Shown in pieces: positions 26,341 through 35,540 of a stretch of DNA of 56,657 nt; position 1 is the first letter of the stretch; each line of letters opens with the position of its first letter. The notes under the pieces are model-generated. The model ran no database searches, was not told where the DNA came from, and worked only from the letters and a program-made list of their open reading frames with translations. Origin of the DNA: Streptomyces sp. A3M-1-3 (GTDB lineage Bacteria > Actinomycetota > Actinomycetes > Streptomycetales > Streptomycetaceae); the NCBI RefSeq assembly GCF_024213665.1, contig NZ_JANAVP010000040.1, positions 1 through 56,657 on the forward strand, given 5' to 3'. A program made the translations under genes and the position numbers.

Positions 26341-28883
26341 GACTGCACCTCCGGTGCGTTCGCGGCCGCGCCGATGCGGACCAGGGCGCCCGGGTGCGCT
26401 CCGGTATCGGCGGGCACTCCGTGGCCGGTCGAGTTGAGCGGCAGCCACACCACCCGGTCCGGCATCGGGGTGACCTGGAGGGGCAGTTGGACTGTGCCCG
26501 ACGGGCCGGTCACCGCGAGCAGGTCGCCGTCCTTGACGCCCGTCTCGGCCGCGGTGGCGGCGGAGAGCCGGGCCACGGCCGCGTGGCGGGTGCCGGCCAG
26601 CGCCTCGTCGCCGTCCTGCAGACGGCCCTGATCGAGGAGGAGGCGGTGGCCCGCGAGGACGGCCTCGCCCTCGGCCGGGCGGGGCAGCGGGCGGGCCGAC
26701 TCGGACGGGTCGCCGGCGTGCTCGCCGGTCCAGTGGCCGAGGCGGTCCAGTTCGGCGTGTACGGCCCTGACGTCCGGCAGCGCGAAGCTCACGTCGAGCG
26801 CGTCCGCGAGCATGTGCAGCACCCGGGCGTCCGACGGGGCCGGCGGGCGTGTCATCTGGTCGGGCTTGAGTGCGGCCTCGAACGGCCGCAGCCTGCCCTC
26901 CCAGTTGAGGTACGAGCCGGCCTTCTCGGCGACCGCGGCGACCGGGAGGACCACGTCCGCCCGCTCGGTGACCTCGCTCGGCCGCAGTTCCAGGGAGACC
27001 AGGAACCCGACCGCGTCGAGGGCCTCGAGCGCCCGCGCCGGGTCCGGCAGGTCCGCGACCTCGACACCCGCGACGAGCAGTGCGCCCAGTTCGCCGGTGG
27101 CCGCGGCCTCCAGGATCTGGCCGGTGTCGCGGCCGTACCGGTGCGGGAGTTCCGCGACGCGCCAGGCGGCGGCGACCTCCTCGCGGGCCCGCGGGTCGGT
27201 GGCCGGGCGGCCGCCGGGCAGCAGCGACGGGATCGCGCCCGCCTCCACCGCCCCGCGCTCGCCCGCCCGGCGCGGGATCCAGACCAGCTCGGCGCCGGTC
27301 GCGGTCGCGGCCCGTACGGCGGCGGTCAGCGCGCCGGGGACGGCGGCCAGCCGCTCGCCGACGACGATGACCGACCCGGCCGCGCGCAGCGCCTGCGCGG
27401 CCTGCTGCCCGGCCTCGTCGTCGGCGGTGTTGCCGGCGAGTGCGTCGAGCCACTCGGTCTCGGTGCCGGGCGCGGCGGGAAGCAGCGTGCCGCCCGCCTT
27501 CTGCAGACCGCGCGTGACATACGTGGCCAGGGCGAACGTCCGTTGGCCGTACTTGCGCTGGGCCTTGCGCAGCCGCAGGAAGACGCCGGGCGCCTCCTCC
27601 TCGGACTCGAATCCGGCGAGCAGGACGGCCGGGGCCTTTTCCAGCGAGGTGTACGTGACACCCGTGCCTCCCCCACTGCCTTCGGCGTGGGAGGTACCCC
27701 CAAGGTCCCATCCGCGTCCGGCGACGCGCGAGGCCAGGAAGTCGGCCTCCTCGCTGCTGTGGACGCGGGCCCGGAAGTCGATGTCGTTGGTGTCCAGGGC
27801 GACCCTCGCGAACTTGGCGTACGCGTAGGCGTCCTCGACGGTGAGCCGGCCGCCCGCCAGCACACCCGCGCGACCGCGGGCGGCGGAGAGACCGCGCGCG
27901 GCCGCCTCCAGCGCCTCGGGCCAGCTCGCCGGCTCCAGGTCGCCATCCGCGTTGCGTACGAGCGGGGTGCTGAGCCGGTCGGGACGCTGCGCGTAACGGA
28001 ACGCGAAGCGGCCCTTGTCGCAGATCCACTCCTCGTTGACCTCGGGGTCGTCGGCAGCCAGCCGCCGCATGACCTTGCCCCGCCGGTGGTCGGTGCGGGT
28101 CGCGCAGCCGCCCGCGCAGTGCTCGCAGACGCTCGGCGACGACACCAGGTCGAAGGGGCGGGAGCGGAACCGGTACGCCGCCGACGTCAGCGCGCCCACC
28201 GGGCAGATCTGGATGGTGTTGCCGGAGAAGTACGACTGGAAGGGGTCGCCCTCGCCGGTGCCGACCTGCTGGAGCGCACCGCGCTCGAGCAGCTCGATCA
28301 TCGGGTCGCCGGCGACCTGGTTGGAGAACCGCGTGCAGCGCGCGCACAGCACGCACCGCTCGCGGTCGAGCAGCACCTGCGTGGAGATGGCCACGGGCTT
28401 CTCGTACGTCCGCTTCCGGCCCTCGAAGCGGGACTCCGCGTCGCCGTGCGACATCGCCTGGTTCTGCAGCGGGCACTCGCCGCCCTTGTCGCAGACCGGG
28501 CAGTCCAGCGGGTGGTTGATGAGCAGCAGCTCCATCACACCGCGCTGGGCCTTCTCCGCCACCGGCGAGGTGAGCTGGGACTTCACCACCATGCCGTCGG
28601 TGCAGGTGATGGTGCAGGACGCCATCGGCTTGCGCTGGCCCTCGACCTCGACGATGCACTGCCGGCAGGCGCCGACCGGGTCGAGGAGCGGGTGGTCGCA
28701 GAAGCGCGGGATCTCGATGCCGAGCTGCTCGGCGGCGCGGATGACCAGCGTGCCCTTGGGGACGCTGATCTCGATGCCGTCGATCGTCAGCGAGACGAGG
28801 TCCTCGGGCGGGACTGCCGCGCTTGCTCCTCCGGAGGCTGCGGCGCCCGCGGCGGAACCGCCTGAAGAATGCAGCACGGTCAT
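26337..28883 (-). CDS. nuoG: NADH-quinone oxidoreductase subunit G
   Basis: An 848-residue iron-sulfur subunit in the peripheral arm. An Ala/Gly-rich extension of 25 residues precedes the ferredoxin domain (CDHPLLDPVGACRQCIVEV, about residue 62). Then come HPLDCPVCDKGGECPLQ, CVLCARCTRF with the second 4Fe-4S set, and CEHCAGGCATRTDHRRGK opening the molybdopterin-like domain, where a further Cys 27 residues later could hold the extra N7 cluster. Around residues 390-408 an in-frame GC palindrome codes GGTSHAEGSGGGTG (see repeat at 27667). Overlaps the frames on both sides. Confidence 0.96.
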   Translation of the reverse strand: MTVLHSSGGSAAGAAASGGASAAVPPEDLVSLTIDGIEISVPKGTLVIRAAEQLGIEIPRFCDHPLLDPVGACRQCIVEVEGQRKPMASCTITCTDGMVVKSQLTSPVAEKAQRGVMELLLINHPLDCPVCDKGGECPLQNQAMSHGDAESRFEGRKRTYEKPVAISTQVLLDRERCVLCARCTRFSNQVAGDPMIELLERGALQQVGTGEGDPFQSYFSGNTIQICPVGALTSAAYRFRSRPFDLVSSPSVCEHCAGGCATRTDHRRGKVMRRLAADDPEVNEEWICDKGRFAFRYAQRPDRLSTPLVRNADGDLEPASWPEALEAAARGLSAARGRAGVLAGGRLTVEDAYAYAKFARVALDTNDIDFRARVHSSEEADFLASRVAGRGWDLGGTSHAEGSGGGTGVTYTSLEKAPAVLLAGFESEEEAPGVFLRLRKAQRKYGQRTFALATYVTRGLQKAGGTLLPAAPGTETEWLDALAGNTADDEAGQQAAQALRAAGSVIVVGERLAAVPGALTAAVRAATATGAELVWIPRRAGERGAVEAGAIPSLLPGGRPATDPRAREEVAAAWRVAELPHRYGRDTGQILEAAATGELGALLVAGVEVADLPDPARALEALDAVGFLVSLELRPSEVTERADVVLPVAAVAEKAGSYLNWEGRLRPFEAALKPDQMTRPPAPSDARVLHMLADALDVSFALPDVRAVHAELDRLGHWTGEHAGDPSESARPLPRPAEGEAVLAGHRLLLDQGRLQDGDEALAGTRHAAVARLSAATAAETGVKDGDLLAVTGPSGTVQLPLQVTPMPDRVVWLPLNSTGHGVPADTGAHPGALVRIGAAANAPEVQS
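27667..27694. repeat. REP-like palindrome inside nuoG
   Basis: CCTCCCCCACTGCC and GGCGTGGGAGG flank a TTC turn, followed by TACCCCCA. I recall this type of element as a common intergenic repeat in Streptomyces; here it is within a coding region and read as a Gly/Ser-rich loop. Confidence 0.5.
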
Positions 28884-28972
28884 GCGTCCACCTCCAGGTG
28901 AGCGGTGTTTGAGCGCGGCGCGTCGCCCGCGCGGCGCCCGGCGGCGAAGCCGCCGTAGGTCACGAGCGTCAT
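28880..28972 (-). CDS. 30-residue frame bridging nuoF and nuoG
   Basis: The frame begins at the ATG overlapping the nuoF stop (ATGA, 28969-28972) with AGGAGGTGA just upstream, and ends at the TGA overlapping the nuoG ATG (28880-28883), with GGAGGTG near its end serving nuoG. The product begins MTLVTYGGFAAGRRAGDAP. Double stop-start overlap argues that it is translated, either as a true small peptide or only to couple NuoG synthesis. Confidence 0.5.
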   Translation of the reverse strand: MTLVTYGGFAAGRRAGDAPRSNTAHLEVDA

Positions 28973-30345
28973 GCGGTCACCTCCTGCGGGTTTTTCCCGT
29001 CTGCCCACGCAGTGGATTTCGCTGGGTCGAAGGGGCAGCCCCGGCCTGTGATGTGCTGCTCGTACTCCTCGCGGAAGAACTTGAGCGAGGAGAAGATCGG
29101 CGAGGCGGCGCCGTCGCCGAGGGCGCAGAAGGACTTGCCGTTGATGTTGTCGGCGATGTCGTTCAGCTTGTCGAGGTCGGACATCTGGCCCTTGCCGGCC
29201 TCGATGTCGCGGAGCAACTGGACCAGCCAGTACGTGCCTTCGCGGCAGGGTGTGCACTTGCCGCAGGACTCGTGGGCGTAGAACTCGGTCCACCGGGTGA
29301 CGGCCCGTACGACGCAGGTGGTCTCGTCGAAGCACTGCAGCGCCTTGGTGCCGAGCATCGACCCGGCGGCGCCCACGCCCTCGTAGTCCAGCGGCACGTC
29401 GAGGTGCTCGTCGGTGAACATGGGGGTCGAGGAGCCGCCCGGGGTCCAGAACTTCAGCCGGTGGCCCGGCCGGATACCGCCGCTCATGTCGAGCAGCTGG
29501 CGCAGGGTGATGCCGAGCGGGGCCTCGTACTGGCCGGGGTTGGCGACATGGCCGCTCAGCGAGTAGAGCGTGAAGCCCGGGGACTTCTCGCTGCCCATCG
29601 ACTTGAACCAGTCCTTGCCCCGGCTGAGGATCGCGGGAACGGACGCGATCGACTCGACGTTGTTCACCACAGTGGGGCACGCGTACAGACCCGCGACGGC
29701 AGGGAAGGGGGGACGCAGCCGGGGCTGTCCGCGACGGCCTTCGAGCGAGTCGAGCAGCGCGGTCTCTTCACCGCAGATGTACGCGCCCGCGCCCGCGTGC
29801 ACGGTGAGTTCGAGGTCGAGTCCGCTGCCCAGGATGTTGGTGCCGAGGTAGCCCGCTTCGTATGCCTCGCGGACCGCCTCGTGCAGCCTGCGCAGGACCG
29901 GGACGACCTCGCCGCGCAGGTAGATGAACGCGTGCTGCGAGCGGATCGCGTAGCAGGCGATCACGATTCCCTCGATGAGGGAGTGCGGATTGGCGAAGAG
30001 AAGGGGGATGTCCTTGCAGGTGCCCGGTTCCGACTCGTCGGCGTTGACGACGAGGTAGTGCGGCTTTCCGTCGCCCTGCGGGATGAACTGCCACTTCATT
30101 CCGGTGGGGAAGCCCGCGCCGCCACGTCCGCGCAGACCGGAGTCCTTGACGTAGGCGATCAGGTCGTCGGGTGACATCGCGAGGGCCTTCTTCAGCCCTT
30201 CGTACCCGTCGTGGCGCTTGTACGTCTCCAGGGTCCAGCTGTCCGGCGCGTCCCAGAAGGCTGACAGGACGGGTACGAGCAGCTTCTCGGGGCTCGTCTC
30301 GCCGCCGGCCTCCGGCTGGGAGGTGCCGCCGTATTCGGTGGACAT
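28969..30345 (-). CDS. nuoF: NADH-quinone oxidoreductase subunit F
   Basis: A 458-residue flavoprotein that oxidises NADH. The NADH-binding GLRGRGGAGFPTGMKW (about residue 70), FMN-binding GAGAYICGEETALLDSLEG (about 185) and the 4Fe-4S motif CGKCTPCREG (about 360) are all present. The start at 30345 lies eight bases after GGGGGAG; two upstream in-frame starts (30351, 30354) overlap the nuoE stop. Confidence 0.97.
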   Translation of the reverse strand: MSTEYGGTSQPEAGGETSPEKLLVPVLSAFWDAPDSWTLETYKRHDGYEGLKKALAMSPDDLIAYVKDSGLRGRGGAGFPTGMKWQFIPQGDGKPHYLVVNADESEPGTCKDIPLLFANPHSLIEGIVIACYAIRSQHAFIYLRGEVVPVLRRLHEAVREAYEAGYLGTNILGSGLDLELTVHAGAGAYICGEETALLDSLEGRRGQPRLRPPFPAVAGLYACPTVVNNVESIASVPAILSRGKDWFKSMGSEKSPGFTLYSLSGHVANPGQYEAPLGITLRQLLDMSGGIRPGHRLKFWTPGGSSTPMFTDEHLDVPLDYEGVGAAGSMLGTKALQCFDETTCVVRAVTRWTEFYAHESCGKCTPCREGTYWLVQLLRDIEAGKGQMSDLDKLNDIADNINGKSFCALGDGAASPIFSSLKFFREEYEQHITGRGCPFDPAKSTAWADGKNPQEVTA

Positions 30346-30350
30346 GGTCA

Positions 30351-31094
30351 TCACTCCCCCTCCTCGGCGTCGCGCGGGTGCACCACACGCGGCAGTGCCT
30401 CGCCCTTGGCGAGCCGCAGGCCCGCCAGCGAGGCGGGACCCGCGCCGCCGGACGCCTCGACTGCGCCGGGGCGCTCGTCGGGGAAGCCGGCCAGGATGCG
30501 GGCGGTCTCCTTGTACGTGCACAGGGGCGCCCCGCGGGTGGGGGAAACCTGCCGTCCGGCCCGCAGGTCGTCGACGAGCTGCTTCGCGGACTGAGGGGTC
30601 TGGTTGTCGAAGAACTCCCAGTTGACCATCACCACGGGGGCGAAGTCGCAGGCCGCGTTGCACTCGATGTGCTCCAGCGTGACCTTGCCGTCGTCGGTGG
30701 TCTCGCTGTTGCCGACGCCAAGGTGGTCCTTGAGCTCGTCGAAGATGGCGTCGCCGCCCATCACCGCGCACAGCGTGTTGGTGCAGACGCCCACCTGGTA
30801 GTCGCCGGAGGGCTTGCGGCGGTACATCGAGTAGAAGGTGGAGACGGCGGTGACCTCGGCGGTGGTCAGGCCCAGCACCTCGGCGCAGAAGCGGACGCCG
30901 GTGCGGGTGACGTACCCCTCCTCCGCCTGCACGAGGTGCAGCAGCGGCAGCAGGGCGGACCGGCTGTCGGGGTAGCGGGCGATCAGCTCCTTCGCGTCCG
31001 CTTCGAGCCGGGCGCGTACGTCGGCCGGGTAGTCGGGGGCGGGGAGCTGCGGCATCCCCACGAGCACCTCTTGATTTGCTGGTGTGGCAGTCAC
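30351..31094 (-). CDS. nuoE: NADH-quinone oxidoreductase subunit E
   Basis: A 247-residue thioredoxin-like 2Fe-2S subunit (cluster N1a). Ligands are CTNTLC (about residue 105) and CNAAC (about 145). The C-terminal 60 residues after RGAPLCTYKETARILAGFPD are an Ala/Gly-rich actinobacterial extension. GTG start overlapping the nuoD stop. Confidence 0.96.
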   Translation of the reverse strand: MTATPANQEVLVGMPQLPAPDYPADVRARLEADAKELIARYPDSRSALLPLLHLVQAEEGYVTRTGVRFCAEVLGLTTAEVTAVSTFYSMYRRKPSGDYQVGVCTNTLCAVMGGDAIFDELKDHLGVGNSETTDDGKVTLEHIECNAACDFAPVVMVNWEFFDNQTPQSAKQLVDDLRAGRQVSPTRGAPLCTYKETARILAGFPDERPGAVEASGGAGPASLAGLRLAKGEALPRVVHPRDAEEGE

Positions 31095-32413
31095 CGGTCG
31101 ACGCCTCCCATCACGGGGTCGATGGACGCGACGGCGACGATGACGTCGGCGAACATGCCGCCCTCGCACATCGCCGCCATGGCCTGCAGATTGGTGAAGG
31201 ACGGGTCCCGGAAATGGACCCGGTAGGGGCGGGTGCCGCCGTCGGAGACGACATGGACGCCCAGTTCGCCCCTGGGCGACTCGACGGCCTGGTACGCCTG
31301 CCCGGCCGGTACCCGGAAGCCCTCGGTCACCAGCTTGAAGTGGTGGATCAGGGCCTCCATGGAGGTGCCCATGATCTTCTTGATGTGGTCGAGCGAGTTG
31401 CCGAGCCCGTCCGGGCCGAGCGCGAGCTGCGCGGGCCAGGCGATCTTCTTGTCGGCGACCATCACCGGTCCGGGCTCCAGCCGGTCCAGGCACTGCTCGA
31501 CGATCCGCAGCGACTGCCGCATCTCTTCGAGCCGGATCAGGAAGCGGCCGTAGGAGTCGCAGGTCTCGGCGGTCGGGACGTCGAAGTCGTACGTCTCGTA
31601 TCCGCAGTAGGGGTCGGTCTTGCGCAGGTCGTGCGGCAGGCCGGCCGAGCGCAGGATCGGGCCGGTGGCGCCGAGCGCCATACAGCCGGCCAGGTCGAGA
31701 TAGCCGACGTCCTGCATACGCGCCTTGAAGATCGGGTTGCCGGTGGCGAGCTTGTCGTACTCCGGCAGGTTCTTCTTCATGGTCTTCACGAACTCGCGGA
31801 TCTGGTCGACCGCGCCCGGCGGCAGGTCCGAGGCGAGTCCGCCGGGCCGGATGTAGGCGTGGTTCATCCGGAGCCCGGTGATCAGTTCGTAGATGTCGAG
31901 AATGAGTTCACGATCACGGAAGCCGTAGATCATGATCGTCGTCGCGCCCAGCTCCATCCCGCCGGTGGCGATGCACACCAGGTGGGACGAGATCCGGTTG
32001 AGCTCCATCAGCAGGACCCGGAGGACCGTCGCCCGGTCGGGGATCTGGTCCTCGATGCCGAGCAGCTTCTCGACACCGAGGCAGTACGCCGTCTCGTTGA
32101 AGAACGGAGTCAGGTAATCCATGCGCGTGACGAACGTGGTGCCCTGCACCCAGTTCCGGTACTCGAGGTTCTTCTCGATGCCGGTGTGCAGGTAGCCGAT
32201 GCCGCAGCGGGCCTCGGTGACCGTCTCGCCCTCGATCTCCAGGATGAGCCGGAGCACGCCGTGCGTGGACGGGTGCTGCGGTCCCATGTTGACGACGATG
32301 CGCTCGTCGTCGGCCCTGGCCGCGGACTGGACGACCTCGTCCCAGTCGCCGCCGGTGACGGTGTAGACGGTGCCCTCGGTGGTGGCCCTAGGGGTTGCGT
32401 GGGGAGTGGTCAC
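31091..32413 (-). CDS. nuoD: NADH-quinone oxidoreductase subunit D
   Basis: A 440-residue subunit that shapes the quinone pocket. MGPQHPSTHGVLRL with the quinone-interacting His (about residue 45), GYLHTGIEKNLEYR and the C-terminal DPVMGGVDR are diagnostic. GTG start overlapping the nuoC stop by GTGA. Confidence 0.97.
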   Translation of the reverse strand: MTTPHATPRATTEGTVYTVTGGDWDEVVQSAARADDERIVVNMGPQHPSTHGVLRLILEIEGETVTEARCGIGYLHTGIEKNLEYRNWVQGTTFVTRMDYLTPFFNETAYCLGVEKLLGIEDQIPDRATVLRVLLMELNRISSHLVCIATGGMELGATTIMIYGFRDRELILDIYELITGLRMNHAYIRPGGLASDLPPGAVDQIREFVKTMKKNLPEYDKLATGNPIFKARMQDVGYLDLAGCMALGATGPILRSAGLPHDLRKTDPYCGYETYDFDVPTAETCDSYGRFLIRLEEMRQSLRIVEQCLDRLEPGPVMVADKKIAWPAQLALGPDGLGNSLDHIKKIMGTSMEALIHHFKLVTEGFRVPAGQAYQAVESPRGELGVHVVSDGGTRPYRVHFRDPSFTNLQAMAAMCEGGMFADVIVAVASIDPVMGGVDR

Positions 32414-33123
32414 GAGTACGACCTCCGCTGGTCCGGAGCCGGGATCTGGGCGCCCTTGTACTCGACGGGGATGCCGCCGAGCGGATAGTCCTTGCGCTGC
32501 GGGAAGCCCTGCCAGTCGTCCGGCATCATGATCCGGGTGAGGGCCGGGTGCCCGTCGAAGACGATGCCGAAGAAGTCGTACGTCTCCCGCTCGTGCCAGT
32601 CGTTGGTCGGATAGACCTCGACGAGGGACGGGATGTGCCGGTCCGCGTCGGGTGCGCCGGCCTCCAGCCGGATCAGCCGGCCGTGGGTGATCGAGCGCAG
32701 GTGGTAGACCGCGTGCAGCTCGCGGCCCTTGTCCTCGAGGTAGTGGACGCCGGAGACGCCCGTACAGAGCTCGAAGCGCAGGGCAGGGTCGTCGCGCAGG
32801 GTCCGCGCCACCTGGAGCAGGTGCTCCCGCGCGATGTGGAAGGTCAGCTCGCCGCGGTCGACGACGGTCTTCTCGATGGCGTTCTCCGGGACGAGCCCCT
32901 GCTCCTCGAGGGCGCCTTCGAGCTCGTCGGCGACCTCGTCGAACCACCCGCCGTAGGGGCGCGCCGTGGCCCCCGGCAGGGTCACGGTCCGGACCAGTCC
33001 TCCGTAGCCGGAGGTGTCGCCGCCGTCCCCGGCGCCGAACATGCCCCTGCGTACGCCGATGACCTCACCGGTGTCGTCCCGCTGGGCAGGAACGTTGTTT
33101 CCGTTCCGCTGCTCGTCACTCAC
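32410..33123 (-). CDS. nuoC: NADH-quinone oxidoreductase subunit C
   Basis: A 237-residue hydrophilic subunit (30-kDa type). The family signature is the C-terminal NDWHERETYDFFGIVFDGHP and RIMMPDDWQGFPQRKDYPLG. The first 45 residues are an actinobacterial Gly-rich extension. Overlaps nuoB and nuoD by four bases. Confidence 0.96.
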   Translation of the reverse strand: MSDEQRNGNNVPAQRDDTGEVIGVRRGMFGAGDGGDTSGYGGLVRTVTLPGATARPYGGWFDEVADELEGALEEQGLVPENAIEKTVVDRGELTFHIAREHLLQVARTLRDDPALRFELCTGVSGVHYLEDKGRELHAVYHLRSITHGRLIRLEAGAPDADRHIPSLVEVYPTNDWHERETYDFFGIVFDGHPALTRIMMPDDWQGFPQRKDYPLGGIPVEYKGAQIPAPDQRRSYS

Positions 33124-33674
33124 CGCAGCAGCCCCTTCATCTCAATGGTGGGGAGCGCCTTGAGGGCCGCTTCCTCCGCCTCGCGGGCGGCTTCTTCCTG
33201 GTTCACCCCGAGCTTGGAGTTCTGGATCTTGTGATGGAGCTTGAGGATGGCGTCCAGCAGCATCTCGGGGCGGGGCGGGCAGCCGGGCAAATAGATATCG
33301 ACAGGAACAATGTGATCAACACCCTGCACAATGGCGTAATTGTTGAACATCCCGCCCGATGAGGCGCAAACCCCCATGGAGATAACCCACTTGGGGTCGG
33401 GCATCTGGTCATAGACCTGCCGCAGTACCGGCGCCATCTTCTGACTGACCCGCCCGGCCACGATCATCAGGTCCGCCTGGCGCGGAGAGCCCCGGAAGAC
33501 CTCCATGCCGAAGCGGGCCAGGTCGTAGCGGCCGGCGCCCGTGGTCATCATCTCGATGGCGCAGCACGCGAGGCCGAAGGTCGCGGGGAAGACGGAGGAT
33601 TTGCGCACCCAGCCCGCGGCCTGCTCGACGGTGGTCAGCAGAAAGCCGCTCGGCAGCTTCTCTTCGAGTCCCAT
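33120..33674 (-). CDS. nuoB: NADH-quinone oxidoreductase subunit B
   Basis: A 184-residue subunit holding cluster N2, the last iron-sulfur centre before quinone. The ligands are the tandem Cys37-Cys38 (FGLACCAIEMM), Cys103 (MGVCASSGG) and Cys132 (LPGCPPRPE). Starts 12 bases after the nuoA stop. Confidence 0.97.
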   Translation of the reverse strand: MGLEEKLPSGFLLTTVEQAAGWVRKSSVFPATFGLACCAIEMMTTGAGRYDLARFGMEVFRGSPRQADLMIVAGRVSQKMAPVLRQVYDQMPDPKWVISMGVCASSGGMFNNYAIVQGVDHIVPVDIYLPGCPPRPEMLLDAILKLHHKIQNSKLGVNQEEAAREAEEAALKALPTIEMKGLLR

Positions 33675-33686
33675 TGGTAAGGCCCC

Positions 33687-34046
33687 TCAGTCCCATTCCA
33701 GGCCGCCGCGCCGCCATACGTACGCGTAGGCAACGAAGACGGTGAGCACGAAGAGCAACATCTCCACGAGCCCGAAAAGCCCCAGGGCGTCGAAGGTGAC
33801 GGCCCAGGGATAGAGGAAGACGATCTCGATGTCGAAAATGATGAAGAGCATCGCCGTCAGGTAGTACTTGATCGGGAAGCGGCCGCCTCCGGCCGGCGTG
33901 GGAGTGGGTTCGATACCGCACTCGTATGCCTCAAGCTTCGCCCGGTTGTACCTCTTTGGGCCGATAAGCGTGGCCATGACCACGGAGAAGATCGCAAACC
34001 CTGCCCCGAGGGCGCCGAGCACGAGGATGGGTGCGTAAGCATTCAC
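33687..34046 (-). CDS. nuoA: NADH-quinone oxidoreductase subunit A
   Basis: A 119-residue, three-helix membrane subunit with the conserved loop KLEAYECGIEPT (quinone-site Cys/Glu, about residue 38) and FDIEIVFLYPWAV. It opens the 14-gene operon. GTG start with AAGGAG eight bases upstream; a Rex-like site lies 80 bases upstream. Confidence 0.96.
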   Translation of the reverse strand: MNAYAPILVLGALGAGFAIFSVVMATLIGPKRYNRAKLEAYECGIEPTPTPAGGGRFPIKYYLTAMLFIIFDIEIVFLYPWAVTFDALGLFGLVEMLLFVLTVFVAYAYVWRRGGLEWD

Positions 34047-34125
34047 GCTCCTCGCTCCTTCCAGTCGTCCTTGACCGTTGGACCGCTGCCGGACGGGGTG
34101 CCCCGCCCCACGAAGATCGCTCTCA

Positions 34126-34141
34126 TGTGAGGCAGTTCACA
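34126..34141. promoter_or_regulatory. Rex-like operator upstream of nuoA
   Basis: TGTGAGGCAGTTCACA matches the Streptomyces Rex consensus TGTGAACNNNTTCACA at all but two defined positions. A TAGGAT hexamer on the minus strand (complement of 34159-34164) could be the -10 box, which would put the site just after the transcription start. Rex senses NADH/NAD+, fitting control of complex I. The rest of the 690-base gap to 34739 shows no gene. Confidence 0.6.
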
Positions 34142-34738
34142 AGCCCGACTTGCTGCGCATCCTATGCCTGTCGGTCTGTGATCTGCGACACGGGGTGGAA
34201 CAAGGGCTTTGTGATCTCCACCACCAGTCGAACGATCATGAAGCCGGATGAGCGGTGATCTTCATACGTGAAGCACTCATCTGATTACCAGTTGTGACAT
34301 CCGGGCGCGTTACCCCTGGTGGCAGGCGTGCGGCTTACCAAGCGGTGACCCCTGCGAGCAAATTGGCAATGGACGGAATCGGGTGATAAAGCAGCCGGGT
34401 CGCACGGTCGGGGGAAGCCGCCGGGACCGAAGTGGACGCCGGCATGCGCGCACGAGCCGGGAGCCCCCCTCCTTCGTGATTATTCTGTGACCTGCACCAC
34501 ACCTGTTTCGCTCCGGTAAAAGCGGGCTTGGCCAACGGTGTGAACGGATGGTAAGCGCCAGGCAATTCGGGCGTATTGCGGATAACCCTTGATCACAGCC
34601 CTGTCATGGCCAGTCCGATTCGTCCGTTACGGCGTCAATAAGGCCCGGAGCGCGTCCGATTCGCGCCTTCCGAGGGCAACTGTGGCGCAACCCACGTTTC
34701 TTGAAGGGAACCGCAAACCCCTGATAGCCGTTGTCCTC

Positions 34739-35527
34739 ATGTCCCACACCGCTCACATACCCAGCCACCGGAAGCCCCGCCGCAGCGCGTCGAAGCTCGC
34801 GCTCCGAGCCGGAGTTGCCGGTGGCGTCCTCAGCACCATCGCGGTGGCCGGTGCTGCCGGGCCGGCGAATGCCGAGCCGGTGACCGAGACCATCGAGATG
34901 CCCACCCTGACCTCCGGGCTGTCCTCCGCCGTCGCCAAGTCCGCGGACGCCACCCAGCAGGCCGCGCTCGGCTACGAGCTGCAGGCCCAGGAGGAGACCG
35001 CCCGCACCACTGCCGAGGCGGCCGCCAAGAAGTCCAAGGACGAGGCGGAGCGCAAGGCCGAGGCCAAGCGCAAGGCCGAGGAAGCCGCGAAGGAGAAGGC
35101 CGCGGAGCGCGCCTCGCGTTCCTCCGCCCGTACGACGCTCAGCGCGGCCTCCAGCGGCTCCTCGAACCCGAGCGGCTCCGTCGGGACCGTCATCGCCTTC
35201 CTCAAGGCGCAGCTCGGCGACGCGTACGTCCTCGGCGCCACGGGACCCAACGCCTGGGACTGCTCGAGCCTCGTCCAGGCCGCGTACCGGCAGGTCGGCG
35301 TCGACCTCCCGCGCGTCTCGCAGGACCAGTCGGTGGCCGGCACCCCGGTCTCGCTGGACAACCTCCAGGTCGGGGACATCCTCTACTGGGGCGGCGCGGG
35401 CTCCGCGTACCACACCGGTGTCTACATCGGCGGCGGCCAGTACCTCGACGCCGCCAACCCCGGCAAGGGCGTCGTGATCCAGGACCTGTCGGGCTACCCG
35501 GCGAGCGGCGCGGTCCGCGTCCTCTGA
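34739..35527 (+). CDS. secreted NlpC/P60 family cell-wall hydrolase
   Basis: A 262-residue secreted peptidase that cuts peptidoglycan stem peptides. Signal peptide at about residues 20-42 (LRAGVAGGVLSTIAVAGAAG, then PANAEP). A Lys/Glu/Ala coiled-coil linker (AERKAEAKRKAEEAAKEKAA) spans about residues 90-125. The NlpC/P60 domain follows with the catalytic Cys in NAWDCSSLVQAAYRQVG, His in AYHTGVYIGGG and a polar third residue downstream. The long leader (about 150 or more bases) was checked for a c-di-AMP riboswitch but no convincing core was found. Confidence 0.92.
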   Translation: MSHTAHIPSHRKPRRSASKLALRAGVAGGVLSTIAVAGAAGPANAEPVTETIEMPTLTSGLSSAVAKSADATQQAALGYELQAQEETARTTAEAAAKKSKDEAERKAEAKRKAEEAAKEKAAERASRSSARTTLSAASSGSSNPSGSVGTVIAFLKAQLGDAYVLGATGPNAWDCSSLVQAAYRQVGVDLPRVSQDQSVAGTPVSLDNLQVGDILYWGGAGSAYHTGVYIGGGQYLDAANPGKGVVIQDLSGYPASGAVRVL

Positions 35528-35540
35528 CCGCGCGCACACC

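Noticed and set aside
26394..28865. An 823-codon plus-strand frame across nuoG
   Set aside because: Antisense to nuoG with Arg/Gly/Ala-rich composition caused by high GC at third codon positions.
34335..34565. A 76-codon minus-strand frame in the nuoA/NlpC gap
   Set aside because: No ribosome site, poor codon bias and no domain; it lies in a promoter region.
34261..34738. A c-di-AMP (ydaO-type) riboswitch before the NlpC/P60 gene
   Set aside because: Such riboswitches often precede wall hydrolases in actinobacteria, but I could not find the conserved core here by eye.
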